Positions 5,256-12,566 of a stretch of 13,085 nucleotides of DNA are shown piece after piece. The notes under the pieces are model-generated. The model was not told the origin of the DNA and ran no database searches. It saw only the letters and a program-made list of their open reading frames with translations. Made by a program: the position numbers and the translations under genes. This DNA is from Bacteroidales bacterium (GTDB taxonomy: Bacteria; Bacteroidota; Bacteroidia; Bacteroidales; VadinHA17). The stretch is taken from contig JAITVX010000213.1 of the NCBI GenBank assembly GCA_031285575.1, positions 1-13,085 on the forward strand, given 5' to 3'. How positions within the stretch are numbered: position 1 is the stretch's first letter; each line of letters begins with the position of its first letter.

Positions 5256-6752
5256 ATGTTTAAACTAAGAGTTTTACCAGTTTATCTGATTTCGATAGTT
5301 TTACTATCTTCTTGTTTTTTTAAGAAAAACAACAATGCTTCCTCAACAACAGGATGGGAATACAATAACCCGGATAACGGAGGGTTTGAAGTGGCAATGG
5401 GAGTTGACCAAAGAACAGGCCCCGGTTTAGTTCTCGTTGAAGGAGGGCGGTTTACCATGGGACGGGTACAGCAGGATGTTCTTTACGACTGGAATAATGC
5501 GCCAAGGACAGTTACCGTATCGTCGTTCTATATGGACGAAACTGAAGTCAGGAATATTGATTACCGTGAATACCTTTTCTGGCTTCGCAGGGTTTACAAA
5601 GACTATCCCGAAGTTTACAGAAGGGCGCTTCCGGACACACTGGTTTGGAGAAGCCCCATGGGATTCAACGATCCTTATGTGCAGTATTATTTCAGACATC
5701 CTTCGTATAACGACTATCCGGTTGTGGGCGTAAGCTGGCTTCAGGCCAACGACTACTGCCTGTGGAGAACCGACAGGGTTAACGAACAGATTCTTATAAA
5801 TGAAGGCGAACTGAACCCCGACCCCAATCAGCTTAACGAGAATAACTTTAATACGGAAGCATACCTTTCGGGGCTGTATGAGGGAGTTGTTAACGAGTTG
5901 CGCGAAAGCCTCAATCCGGAGCAAACCGAACGCAGAACAAACTTTGAAGACGGGATACTTTTGCCGGCATACAGGCTGCCAACCGAAGCCGAATGGGAAT
6001 TTGCAGCATACGCTCTGAGAGGAACAACATACGAAGAAAGGATTTATGAAAGAAGAATCTATCCATGGGATGGTCATAACGTAAGGAATGCCGACAAGAA
6101 GAGTCGCGGGCAGATGATGGCCAACTTTGTAAGAGGCCGCGGCGATATGATGGGCGTTGCAGGTAATCTTAACGATAACGGTTCGATAACTGTTGATGTT
6201 AAGTCGTACTGGCCTAACGATTACGGTCTTTACTGCATGGCCGGAAATGTTAGCGAGTGGGTGCTCGATGTTTACCGTCCGCTTACGCCCGAAGATATGG
6301 ATGGCTTCAACCCTTTCCGCGGCAATGTATATACCGACGTTAGGCGAGACGCAAACGGCAGCGTGGTAGGGAAAGACAATCTCGGAAGGCTTTTTACGGA
6401 TACTGTTAAGGATATTGACGTTGCCGATCGCTACAACTATCAGAAGGGCGACTACAGAAACTACCTGGATGGCGATATGCAGTCGGCAATTGTAGAAGGC
6501 GGCGACTGGAAGGTGGAAGACGGAAAGCAGGGATCGCTCAGAATGTATGCCCAGGGCGCTGCCGAAGGAGGGGTGTCCGATTATTCAACCCTTATTGACG
6601 ACAATTCAAGAGTTTACAAGGGCGGATCGTGGAAAGACAGGGCATACTGGCTCAACCCTTCAACAAGAAGATTCCTTGAACAGGATGCAGCGCGCGACGA
6701 CATCGGTTTCAGGTGCGCAATGATACGGGTAGGCAGTCCTGCCGGATTGTAG
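5256..6752 (+). CDS. gldK: GldK/PorK T9SS ring lipoprotein (FGE/sulfatase-modifying-like fold)
   Basis: GldK (PorK) with GldN (PorN) forms the periplasmic ring of the type IX secretion machine, anchored to the outer membrane. The 498-residue length agrees with the family. MFKLRVLPVYLISIVLLSSC is a lipoprotein signal peptide with lipobox L-S-S-C and Cys20 as the lipidation site. An FGE/SUMF1-like domain follows: GLVLVEGGRFTMG (57-69), FYMDETEVRN (91-100), VVGVSWLQANDYCLWR, LPTEAEWEFAAY, GLYCMAGNVSEWVLDVY and, at the end, GGSWKDRAYWLNPSTR with DDIGFRCAMI. The fold is that of the formylglycine-generating enzyme, but GldK proteins are structural and not thought to be enzymes. The large insertions between motifs are usual for GldK. 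The start gives the intact signal peptide. gldL, gldM and gldN do not follow; a terminator and murF do. Confidence 0.9.
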   Translation: MFKLRVLPVYLISIVLLSSCFFKKNNNASSTTGWEYNNPDNGGFEVAMGVDQRTGPGLVLVEGGRFTMGRVQQDVLYDWNNAPRTVTVSSFYMDETEVRNIDYREYLFWLRRVYKDYPEVYRRALPDTLVWRSPMGFNDPYVQYYFRHPSYNDYPVVGVSWLQANDYCLWRTDRVNEQILINEGELNPDPNQLNENNFNTEAYLSGLYEGVVNELRESLNPEQTERRTNFEDGILLPAYRLPTEAEWEFAAYALRGTTYEERIYERRIYPWDGHNVRNADKKSRGQMMANFVRGRGDMMGVAGNLNDNGSITVDVKSYWPNDYGLYCMAGNVSEWVLDVYRPLTPEDMDGFNPFRGNVYTDVRRDANGSVVGKDNLGRLFTDTVKDIDVADRYNYQKGDYRNYLDGDMQSAIVEGGDWKVEDGKQGSLRMYAQGAAEGGVSDYSTLIDDNSRVYKGGSWKDRAYWLNPSTRRFLEQDAARDDIGFRCAMIRVGSPAGL

Positions 6753-6785
6753 AAATGAGTTTGGTTGATTTTAATTATACATGGT

Positions 6786-6821
6786 AAGCCTCGTTGCGAC
6801 TCTGTCGGAATGGGGCTTTTT
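6786..6821 (+). terminator. Intrinsic terminator after gldK
   Basis: AAGCCTC (6786-6792) pairs with GGGGCTT (6812-6818) with one G-U pair. Inside, CGAC (6797-6800) pairs with GTCG (6804-6807) around a TCT loop. Five T residues end the structure (6817-6821). It lies 33 bp after the gldK stop and 6 bp before the preferred murF ATG, so it could also act as a leader or attenuator for murF. Confidence 0.65.
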
Positions 6822-6827
6822 AATGCA

Positions 6828-8126
6828 ATGAGAACAAATTATATCTACCGTCTGTTTAAAAACTCTGCCGGGGTTAATACCGATTCGCGCAGAGTAAAAA
6901 GGAATGAAATATTCTTTGCTCTTTCGGGCTGCAGGCATAATGGCAACCGGTATGCCGCCGAAGCCATTGAGAACGGTGCGCTGTGCGCTGTGATTGACGA
7001 CAGGGCCTATGAAACCGGCAAAACGGTTGTGGTTGACGATGCGCTGGCCGAACTGCAGGCGCTGGCCGGGCATCACCGCAACGTGCTTGGCATACCGGTG
7101 CTGGCAATTACGGGTACAAACGGAAAGACAACAACAAAGGAGCTTGTTGCTTCGGTGCTTTCAAAGAGGGAAAAGGTGCATTTTACACGGGGAAACCTGA
7201 ATAACCATATAGGGGTGCCGTTGACCATTCTTTCGGCTCCGCCCGATACGGAGATAATGGTTATAGAGATGGGAGCAAACCATGCGGGCGAAATAAAACA
7301 GCTTTGCAGCATTGCACAGCCCGATTATGGAATTATAACCAACGCAGGCATGGCGCATATTGAGGGCTTCGGGTCGTTTGAAGGCGTTGTAAGGGCCAAA
7401 ACGGAGCTGTATGAATATCTTGGGCAAACGGGCGGTACGGCTATTTATGACGACGCGAACCTCCTGCTTGCCGAAAAAATACACGGCATGGAGGTAAGAG
7501 CTGTTCCTTACAGCAGCCCATGCGACGACGGCAGGGAATTAATTACGGAACCTTATGAGGCGGATATTTTTCTGAAAGCAGTGGTGGTTTACGGCAGTGA
7601 GGAGTACGTCGTAAACACAAACCTTTTCGGGGCCTGCAATACCGAAAACATAAAGGCCGCCATAGCCACCGGGCTGTTTTTCAATGTGCCGATGGGCGAT
7701 GCGGTGTGTGCAATAGAGGAATACAGGCCCGACAACAACCGGTCGCAGGTTAAACATACCGGAAGGAACACCCTTGTGTGCGATTCGTATAATGCCAACC
7801 CTTCGAGCATGGCGGCGGCCATAAGGTCGTTCCTGAAGCTTCGGGCAGAGAAAAAGGCGGTTATACTCGGCGACATGCTTGAGCTTGGCGAAAGGGCGGA
7901 ACACGAACACCTGCATATACTGAATGAAATACGATCGATAAGGCCTGAGAATGTTTTTCTGGCAGGCAGGATATTCGGCAAGGTTGCAGCCGGTTCGGGC
8001 TACGGCCTGTTTGACGATGCGGCGGCGCTGCGCAGCCGTTTTGAGGCAAGCCGGCCGGAAGGCTTTACGATACTTATAAAAGGCTCGCGGGGAACAGGGC
8101 TTGAAGAGCTTTATGACGTACTGTAA
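6828..8126 (+). CDS. murF: UDP-N-acetylmuramoyl-tripeptide--D-alanyl-D-alanine ligase
   Basis: MurF adds D-Ala-D-Ala to the UDP-MurNAc-tripeptide with ATP, the last cytoplasmic ligation in peptidoglycan precursor synthesis. Counting from ATG 6828 (432 residues): N-terminal substrate domain with VNTDSRRVKRNEIFFAL (16-32); ATP-binding domain with P-loop AITGTNGKTTTKE (93-105), EMGANHAGEI, and NAGMAHIEGFGSFEGVVRAKTELYEY; C-terminal domain with CDSYNANPSSMAAAI, VILGDMLELGERAEHEH and the end motif KGSRGTGLEEL. The frame is open upstream to TTG 6765, with ATGs at 6810 and 6828. I prefer 6828, since MRTNYIYRLFKNSAGVNTDSR aligns with the usual MurF N-terminus and the other starts lie within the gldK terminator. 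It is apart from the other mur/dcw genes. No clear TAnnTTTG promoter was found. Confidence 0.93.
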   Translation: MRTNYIYRLFKNSAGVNTDSRRVKRNEIFFALSGCRHNGNRYAAEAIENGALCAVIDDRAYETGKTVVVDDALAELQALAGHHRNVLGIPVLAITGTNGKTTTKELVASVLSKREKVHFTRGNLNNHIGVPLTILSAPPDTEIMVIEMGANHAGEIKQLCSIAQPDYGIITNAGMAHIEGFGSFEGVVRAKTELYEYLGQTGGTAIYDDANLLLAEKIHGMEVRAVPYSSPCDDGRELITEPYEADIFLKAVVVYGSEEYVVNTNLFGACNTENIKAAIATGLFFNVPMGDAVCAIEEYRPDNNRSQVKHTGRNTLVCDSYNANPSSMAAAIRSFLKLRAEKKAVILGDMLELGERAEHEHLHILNEIRSIRPENVFLAGRIFGKVAAGSGYGLFDDAAALRSRFEASRPEGFTILIKGSRGTGLEELYDVL

Positions 8127-8161
8127 CCCGCACCACACCGTTGTTCCAAGTAATTCACATG

Positions 8162-8196
8162 GCCGCAGCCCCGCCTCAGTGCCGGCCGGCAGCGGC
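8162..8196 (+). terminator. G+C-rich imperfect hairpin after murF
   Basis: GCCGCAGCC (8162-8170) pairs with GGCAGCGGC (8188-8196) with one A-A mismatch. The tail TTATCAATAA is only weakly T-rich. It may stop some murF transcripts, or be a leader structure of the next gene, whose ATG is 30 bp further on. Confidence 0.3.
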
Positions 8197-8225
8197 TTAT
8201 CAATAACCGTTAAATAATATTCATT

Positions 8226-8927
8226 ATGTTACAGTACAGCCTGGTTGAAAACATGCTTACGGCTGCTCCCGACGATTTGATGGCAGTGCCGCTTAACGTT
8301 CACACATACAGCCTTGCCGAGGTTGCCCGGCGCATACTTGCGCGGCATCCGGGCATGGGGCTGTCGCAGATAAACGCCGTGATAGAGGAGTTTATCGAAG
8401 AGGTGTGCATTATTGTTGAAGACGGCGGAGCGCTGAACACCCCGCTGTTCAACGCCCACCCGAGCATTGCCGGCGTGTTCGGCGGAGCTGCCGACAGCTA
8501 CGACCCCGAGCGCCACCGCGCCCGCATAAACCTGCAGCCCGGAGTGCGCATGCGCAACGCTGCGGCCAGAATGAAAATGCAGAAGGAGCAGGCGCCCGAC
8601 CCCCGGCCGTTTATTGTTGAGGTGCTCGACGTGGTGAGCGGAACCGTTAACCAGCAGCTTACGCCCGGCGGAGTGGTGCAGCTGAAGGGTGGCCGGCTGA
8701 AGCTCGTGGCTTCAAACCCCGACAACGGCATTTTTCTCATAAGCGGCAGCGGCGCCATAAAGCTCGACACAATAGTTGAAAACAAGCCGTCGAGGCTTAT
8801 AGCCATGCTTCCGGCCAACCTGCCGCAGGGGGCCTACACCGTTGAGGTGCGTACCACGCTCACATCGTCGAACAAGGAGAGCCGCAGCATGAAAACAGGA
8901 TGGTTTGACAGGCAGCTTACCGTATAG
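8226..8927 (+). CDS. HU-like DNA-binding protein with C-terminal Ig-like (DUF4469-type) domain
   Basis: This 233-residue protein has two domains. Residues about 1-112 look like the HU/IHF-like domain of Bacteroidetes: helical SLAEVARRILARHPGMGLSQINAVIEEFIEEV (29-60), then strands with GGALNTPLFNAHPSIAGVFGG (68-88) and RARINLQPGVRMR (98-110). A short linker rich in K, Q and P follows. Residues about 128-233 resemble the immunoglobulin-fold DUF4469 domain (FIVEVLDVVSGTVNQQLTPGGVVQLKGGRLKL, then ILSxx-type strands and LPANLPQGAYTVEVRT). The role of these proteins is not established; binding to DNA is inferred from the fold. The start is preceded by an A/T-rich stretch typical of Bacteroidetes leaders. 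The DNA is strikingly G+C-rich (44 of 60 at 8461-8520). A palindromic repeat array begins right after the stop. Confidence 0.7.
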   Translation: MLQYSLVENMLTAAPDDLMAVPLNVHTYSLAEVARRILARHPGMGLSQINAVIEEFIEEVCIIVEDGGALNTPLFNAHPSIAGVFGGAADSYDPERHRARINLQPGVRMRNAAARMKMQKEQAPDPRPFIVEVLDVVSGTVNQQLTPGGVVQLKGGRLKLVASNPDNGIFLISGSGAIKLDTIVENKPSRLIAMLPANLPQGAYTVEVRTTLTSSNKESRSMKTGWFDRQLTV

Positions 8928-8938
8928 GAGCGGCACCC

Positions 8939-9035
8939 GTTCCCCATGCGGAACGTGTGCCGTTCCCTATGCGGAACAGGTGTCGTTCCCTATGCGGAAC
9001 GGGTGCCGTTCCCCATGCGGAACGGGTGCTGTTCC
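8939..9035. repeat. Tandem array of 23-bp palindromic repeats (four full units plus a partial fifth)
   Basis: The unit is GTTCCCCATGCGGAAC or GTTCCCTATGCGGAAC (16 bp, arms GTTCC/GGAAC) plus a 7-bp spacer of pattern G/A-G/T-GTG-C/T-C/T. Cores lie at 8939-8954, 8962-8977, 8985-9000 and 9008-9023; a fifth half-unit GTTCC is at 9031-9035. Flanks add a larger dyad: bases 8928-8943, starting just after the stop codon at 8927, pair with 8996-9011 over 16 bp with one G-U pair. The array lies between convergent genes and is not coding (23 is not a multiple of 3). It may work as a bidirectional transcription terminator or as protein-binding sites. Confidence 0.85.
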
Positions 9036-9050
9036 GCCGGCTGCGGCGGA
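9033..9050. terminator. Perfect G+C-rich hairpin at the end of the repeat array
   Basis: TCCGCCG (9033-9039), loop GCTG and CGGCGGA (9044-9050) form a perfect 7-bp stem, 10 bp after the end of the metallophosphoesterase gene read on the minus strand. No T-tract follows on either strand, so its terminator role is a guess from position. Confidence 0.35.
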
Positions 9051-9059
9051 GGCATCGCG

Positions 9060-10211
9060 TCATTGCCGTGTAGTGAAAGAGACATTTACAATCAGAACCT
9101 CCGGACGGCTTCCAAGCCTCACCGGCGCCCCCCACAAACCGTAGCCCGACGATACTATTACGTTGAAAGCGCCCTCTTTGAGGTATCCGCGGCTTACCCT
9201 GTAAATCATCCGCGTAATGCCGTTAAGCGGCCACATCTGCCCGTGGTGGGTATGCCCCGAAAGCTGCAAATCGACCCTGTTGCCTGCCGCTTCGTCGATA
9301 CTCGACGGCTGGTGGTCGAGCACAATAACCGGCATTGACGTGTCGGCCTGCGCCATCAGCTTTTTCAGCGCTGCGCGCGGCCTGCCGTAAAACATGCCGG
9401 CATCTCTGTCAATTCTTCCAATCAGCTGTATGCCGCAGCTAAGCGCAACAACCTCGTCTTTCAGTATCCTTATGCCCCTGCTTTCGATATACGGAATGGT
9501 TTGCATGCCACCCCCAATGTATTCGTGGTTTCCGGCAACGGCAAACACACCGTAACGGCATTCGGGCGGGGTGAAGTGCCGCAGAAGGTCGCCGCGAAGC
9601 ACGGGAGCAATCTGCCCGTCAACAATATCGCCCAGAAGAAGTATGAGGTCGGGCTTTTCAGCCGCAAGCATCGACGACAACCTCCTGAGGCTCCTTTCCC
9701 TGATAATGCTGCCAAGGTGAATGTCCGACACTGCGGCTATCCTTAGCGATTCCGCTGCGGCAGGCTTGTCGATAGCAATGCCGTACCGTTTTACCACCGG
9801 AACCAGCGCATTGATAACCCCGGCGGCTATGAGCATGAACGACGCCCCGGTAACGGCAACAAACGCCCATTTCCGGTATGCCGATACCGGCCCGGCCCCG
9901 GCTCCGGCCAGCTTCAGCGCCGCCATTATAATGTCCGACACGAGAAACAGTAAAATCCCGTACAGCATGAATGCAAGCCATAAACCGCCCGCAACATTAA
10001 GCACATCGGTTACGGCCGACGAACGCCATGCCTCCCCCGCCTTTGCAAGCGGGAACACCGCCGCCGCCGCAATAAACACCAGCGTATATGCCAGCCTGTG
10101 TTCGCGTAGCGTTTCAACACACCGGTATCCCTTTAAATACAGATATGAATTTAGCAGGCAGTAAACCGCCAGCGCCGTAACCATAAACAGTACCATGGTT
10201 GTATTTTTCAT
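9060..10211 (-). CDS. Integral-membrane calcineurin-like metallophosphoesterase
   Basis: The protein is of 383 residues with an N-terminal membrane part and a C-terminal metallophosphoesterase domain. Hydrophobic segments at about 5-25, 41-57, 71-95 and 115-139 predict four membrane spans. The catalytic domain carries the full set of metal ligands: SDIHLG (162-167; Asp163, His165), GDIVDG (194-199; Asp195), GNHEY (227-231; Asn228, His229), His300 in VLDHQP and SGHTHHGQMWP (318-328; His320, His322). The layout resembles YkuE/YaeI-type phosphoesterases; some members act on UDP-diacylglucosamine or other lipid-linked phosphates, but the substrate here cannot be told. The start ATG precedes the first span. 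The G+C-rich gene lies downstream of htpG, 174 bp away, and its end faces the repeat array. Confidence 0.85.
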   Translation of the reverse strand: MKNTTMVLFMVTALAVYCLLNSYLYLKGYRCVETLREHRLAYTLVFIAAAAVFPLAKAGEAWRSSAVTDVLNVAGGLWLAFMLYGILLFLVSDIIMAALKLAGAGAGPVSAYRKWAFVAVTGASFMLIAAGVINALVPVVKRYGIAIDKPAAAESLRIAAVSDIHLGSIIRERSLRRLSSMLAAEKPDLILLLGDIVDGQIAPVLRGDLLRHFTPPECRYGVFAVAGNHEYIGGGMQTIPYIESRGIRILKDEVVALSCGIQLIGRIDRDAGMFYGRPRAALKKLMAQADTSMPVIVLDHQPSSIDEAAGNRVDLQLSGHTHHGQMWPLNGITRMIYRVSRGYLKEGAFNVIVSSGYGLWGAPVRLGSRPEVLIVNVSFTTRQ

Positions 10212-10339
10212 TGTCCAGGAAGTTAGCCGGCATCCAGCATGCGCATACCGGTATTTTCCGGCGCAAGTTAATATAAAAAACCGGCACCGCCTGTCTTTTG
10301 TTCATCATACTTCTTCGGAAAACAGAACTTCAATACCCT

Positions 10340-10355
10340 GTTCGTCACTACGAAC
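10340..10355 (-). terminator. Short hairpin in the htpG 3' region
   Basis: GTTCGT-CACT-ACGAAC is a perfect 6-bp stem, 31 bp downstream of the htpG stop on the minus strand. Only scattered T residues follow. A run of six T on the minus strand at 10280-10275, after a short GGC-GGT-GCC element, is another weak termination candidate in the 10212-10385 gap. I see no gene in this gap. Confidence 0.3.
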
Positions 10356-10385
10356 TTCCTTCTTCGTTCAGGCTGAAGCTACCGG

Positions 10386-12434
10386 CTACAATAACCCCAC
10401 GCTGCGTTTCACAAAGGCATCGAGTTCTTCGCCTCTAAGCATATTGTTTGACAGCAGGGCAAGGTCTATCATCTGTTTTACGGTTTGCTGTCCGGCTCCG
10501 AACACCTCAAGAATATTCCTTCTCGATGTTTCAATATCGGCCAGCTCTTTGCGCAGTTTCTCGAGGTCGTCTTTTTCTGTCTGGCTCACTTCCTCTTCTT
10601 TTTTACGGATTTGTTCCTTTTCCATAAACTCAATCTCGTCTTCCAGCCTGTTACGCTCGGTATTGTTCTGTTCCAGTTCTGTTCCTTTTTCAGCATACAG
10701 CCTGTCGGAAATCTGCACCACCAGCTTGTGGTTCGAGTTCACTATCAGGTTATAGCTGTCGGGCAGTTCGCCGTAGAAGTTCATCCCGCCGCCGCCAACC
10801 TGCGACATTTCTTTCATTCTCCGCATAAATTCCGACTGGGTCAGGAGTACCGGCGCTTCGTTTTCGTCGAGGTTTTCGACCATAACCGTAAACATCTCGT
10901 TCGACTTCGATTTAATGCCGAATACGCTTTTCAGGTCTTCGCATTTCTCTTCCGGCATTTTCGACTCGCGTTTCTCTGCCCTGTCAATAAGCTTGTCAAC
11001 AACATCGGAATCGACCCTCACGAACCGTATGTCTTTAATCTTGCCCTCAAGATGGTTAATCAGATGCACATCGAGCTGGCCGTCGAGAAGCAGCACATCA
11101 TACCCTTTGGCCTTCGCCTTGTCGATATAGCCAAACTGTCCGGTTTTATCGGTAGCATACAGATATATTAATGTTTTGTTCTTATCCGTCTGGTTTTCTT
11201 TTATAAGGTCTTTATACTCGTCGAGGGTAAAATACCTGTCGTCGGTGTTTTTAAGAAGCGCGAACATTGAAGCCTTGTCAGAAAACTTCTCTTCGGTTAT
11301 CATTCCGTATTCGATGAAAAGCTTCAGGTTGTCCCATTTTCTTTCAAACTCCTCGCGGTTATTCTTAAATATATCGCTGAGCCTGTCGGCTACTTTCTTG
11401 GTTATGTGGCTCGATATTTTCTTCACATTACTGTCGCTCTGCAGATAGCTTCTCGACACGTTAAGCGGTATGTCGGGCGAATCGAGCACTCCGTGCAGCA
11501 GTGTAAGGAACTCGGGCACGATGCCTTCTACCGAGTCGGTAACAAAAACCTGGTTGCTGTACAGCTGTATTTTGTTTTTCTGAATCTCTATGTTGTTCTT
11601 TATTTTCGGGAAATAGAGTATGCCCGTCAGTTTAAAGGGGTAGTCAACATTCAGATGTATGTTAAACAGCGGATCGTCGCCTGCCGGATACAGTTCGCGG
11701 TAGAACTTGCGGTAATCATCTTCCGTAAGCTCCGACGGTTTGACAGTCCATGCCGGCTTTGTGTTGTTAATAACATTATCCTTTTCCGTGTCAACCATCT
11801 TGCCGTCTTTCCACTCCTTTTCCTTTCCGAATATAATATCGACCGGTAGAAACTTGCAGTATTTTTTAAGCAGTTTCTCTATTTTGTCTGCTTCAAGAAA
11901 CTCTTTCGATTCCTCGTCAACATGTAAAACAACGTCTGTTCCCCGCCCATGCCGTTCGCAATCTTCAATCGTAAATTCGGGACTGCCGTCGCAACTCCAC
12001 TTCGCTGCTTCCGAACCGTCTATGTACGATTTGGTTATAACCTCCACCTTGTCGGAAACCATAAACGCCGAATAGAAGCCAAGCCCAAAATGGCCGATAA
12101 TTGAGCTGGACTGATCCTTATACTTGTCGAGAAAATCATTGGCGCTGGAAAAAGCTATCTGGTTCAGATATCTGTCAATCTCTTCGCGTGTCATCCCTAT
12201 TCCGCAGTCCGACACCGTTATTGTCTTCTTCTTGCCGTCAACTGCCACACGTACTGCTATATCTCCAAGCTCCCCCTTATAGTCACCAACCGACGCCATT
12301 GTTTTGAGTTTCTGCGTAGCATCAACTGCATTTGATATCAGTTCGCGAAGAAATATTTCATGGTCGGAATAGAGAAATTTCTTAATAATAGGGAATATGT
12401 TCTCTGTCGTTACTCCAATTTTACCTGTTTGCAT
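10386..12434 (-). CDS. htpG: Molecular chaperone HtpG (Hsp90 family)
   Basis: HtpG is the bacterial Hsp90, an ATP-driven dimeric chaperone in the cytoplasm. The 682-residue protein is full length for Bacteroidetes members. The N-terminal GHKL ATPase domain shows ELISNAVDA (31-39; Glu31 and Asn35), DCGIGM (76-81), GHFGLGFYSAF (114-124) and GRGTDV. The middle domain has ILYFPK, YSNQVFVTDS and LNVSRSYLQSD, which carries the conserved catalytic-loop Arg. The C-terminal part contains a charged segment predicted to be a coiled coil (RNRLEDEIEFMEKEQ and onward), followed by a dimerisation region. The start MQTGKIGVTTENIFPIIK aligns with other HtpG N-termini. The gene is monocistronic by appearance, with a promoter and dyad immediately upstream. 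Confidence 0.97.
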   Translation of the reverse strand: MQTGKIGVTTENIFPIIKKFLYSDHEIFLRELISNAVDATQKLKTMASVGDYKGELGDIAVRVAVDGKKKTITVSDCGIGMTREEIDRYLNQIAFSSANDFLDKYKDQSSSIIGHFGLGFYSAFMVSDKVEVITKSYIDGSEAAKWSCDGSPEFTIEDCERHGRGTDVVLHVDEESKEFLEADKIEKLLKKYCKFLPVDIIFGKEKEWKDGKMVDTEKDNVINNTKPAWTVKPSELTEDDYRKFYRELYPAGDDPLFNIHLNVDYPFKLTGILYFPKIKNNIEIQKNKIQLYSNQVFVTDSVEGIVPEFLTLLHGVLDSPDIPLNVSRSYLQSDSNVKKISSHITKKVADRLSDIFKNNREEFERKWDNLKLFIEYGMITEEKFSDKASMFALLKNTDDRYFTLDEYKDLIKENQTDKNKTLIYLYATDKTGQFGYIDKAKAKGYDVLLLDGQLDVHLINHLEGKIKDIRFVRVDSDVVDKLIDRAEKRESKMPEEKCEDLKSVFGIKSKSNEMFTVMVENLDENEAPVLLTQSEFMRRMKEMSQVGGGGMNFYGELPDSYNLIVNSNHKLVVQISDRLYAEKGTELEQNNTERNRLEDEIEFMEKEQIRKKEEEVSQTEKDDLEKLRKELADIETSRRNILEVFGAGQQTVKQMIDLALLSNNMLRGEELDAFVKRSVGLL

Positions 12435-12455
12435 ATTATTTATTATTATTTAGGT

Positions 12456-12488
12456 TAAACTTATAAAAACAGACAACTGTCTGACAAA
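12456..12488 (-). promoter_or_regulatory. Putative htpG promoter with an operator-like dyad in its spacer
   Basis: On the minus strand TTTG (12488-12485), a 21-nt spacer and TAAGTTTA (12463-12456) match TTTG-N19-21-TAnnTTTG with one mismatch in the -7 element. Transcription would start about 15-18 nt before the ATG. The perfect inverted repeat CAGACA-AC-TGTCTG (12470-12483) sits inside the spacer, where a bound protein would block polymerase. CTGACAA occurs at 12481-12487 and again at 12510-12516. It does not resemble CIRCE. Confidence 0.45.
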
Positions 12489-12566
12489 ATACATGCCGTT
12501 GCAATAAAACTGACAATTAGTCATGCATACAAACAATTCGTTCCTGCTGTAACGAGCATCACCACG

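Noticed and set aside
5256..6752. Active formylglycine-generating enzyme (sulfatase maturation)
   Set aside because: The domain has the FGE fold motifs, but the lipoprotein signal, the GldK-type insertions and the porP neighbour identify it as the T9SS ring component, and no sulfatase gene is nearby.
6765..6827. TTG 6765 or ATG 6810 as the murF start
   Set aside because: The extra residues are not like a MurF N-terminus and are encoded by the gldK terminator hairpin. ATG 6828 fits the family alignment.
8939..9035. CRISPR array
   Set aside because: The repeats are 16 bp with 7-bp, nearly identical spacers. CRISPR repeats are longer and their spacers are about 30 bp and unique. No cas gene is present.
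8946..9144. Short open frames through the palindromic repeats
   Set aside because: The 23-bp period shifts the frame in every unit, so no repeated peptide arises. The frames lack a start context and family resemblance and overlap the end of the metallophosphoesterase gene.
10212..10308. Small gene between the metallophosphoesterase and htpG
   Set aside because: A minus-strand frame starting at 10308 runs into the metallophosphoesterase gene in another phase; it has no family features and no promoter.
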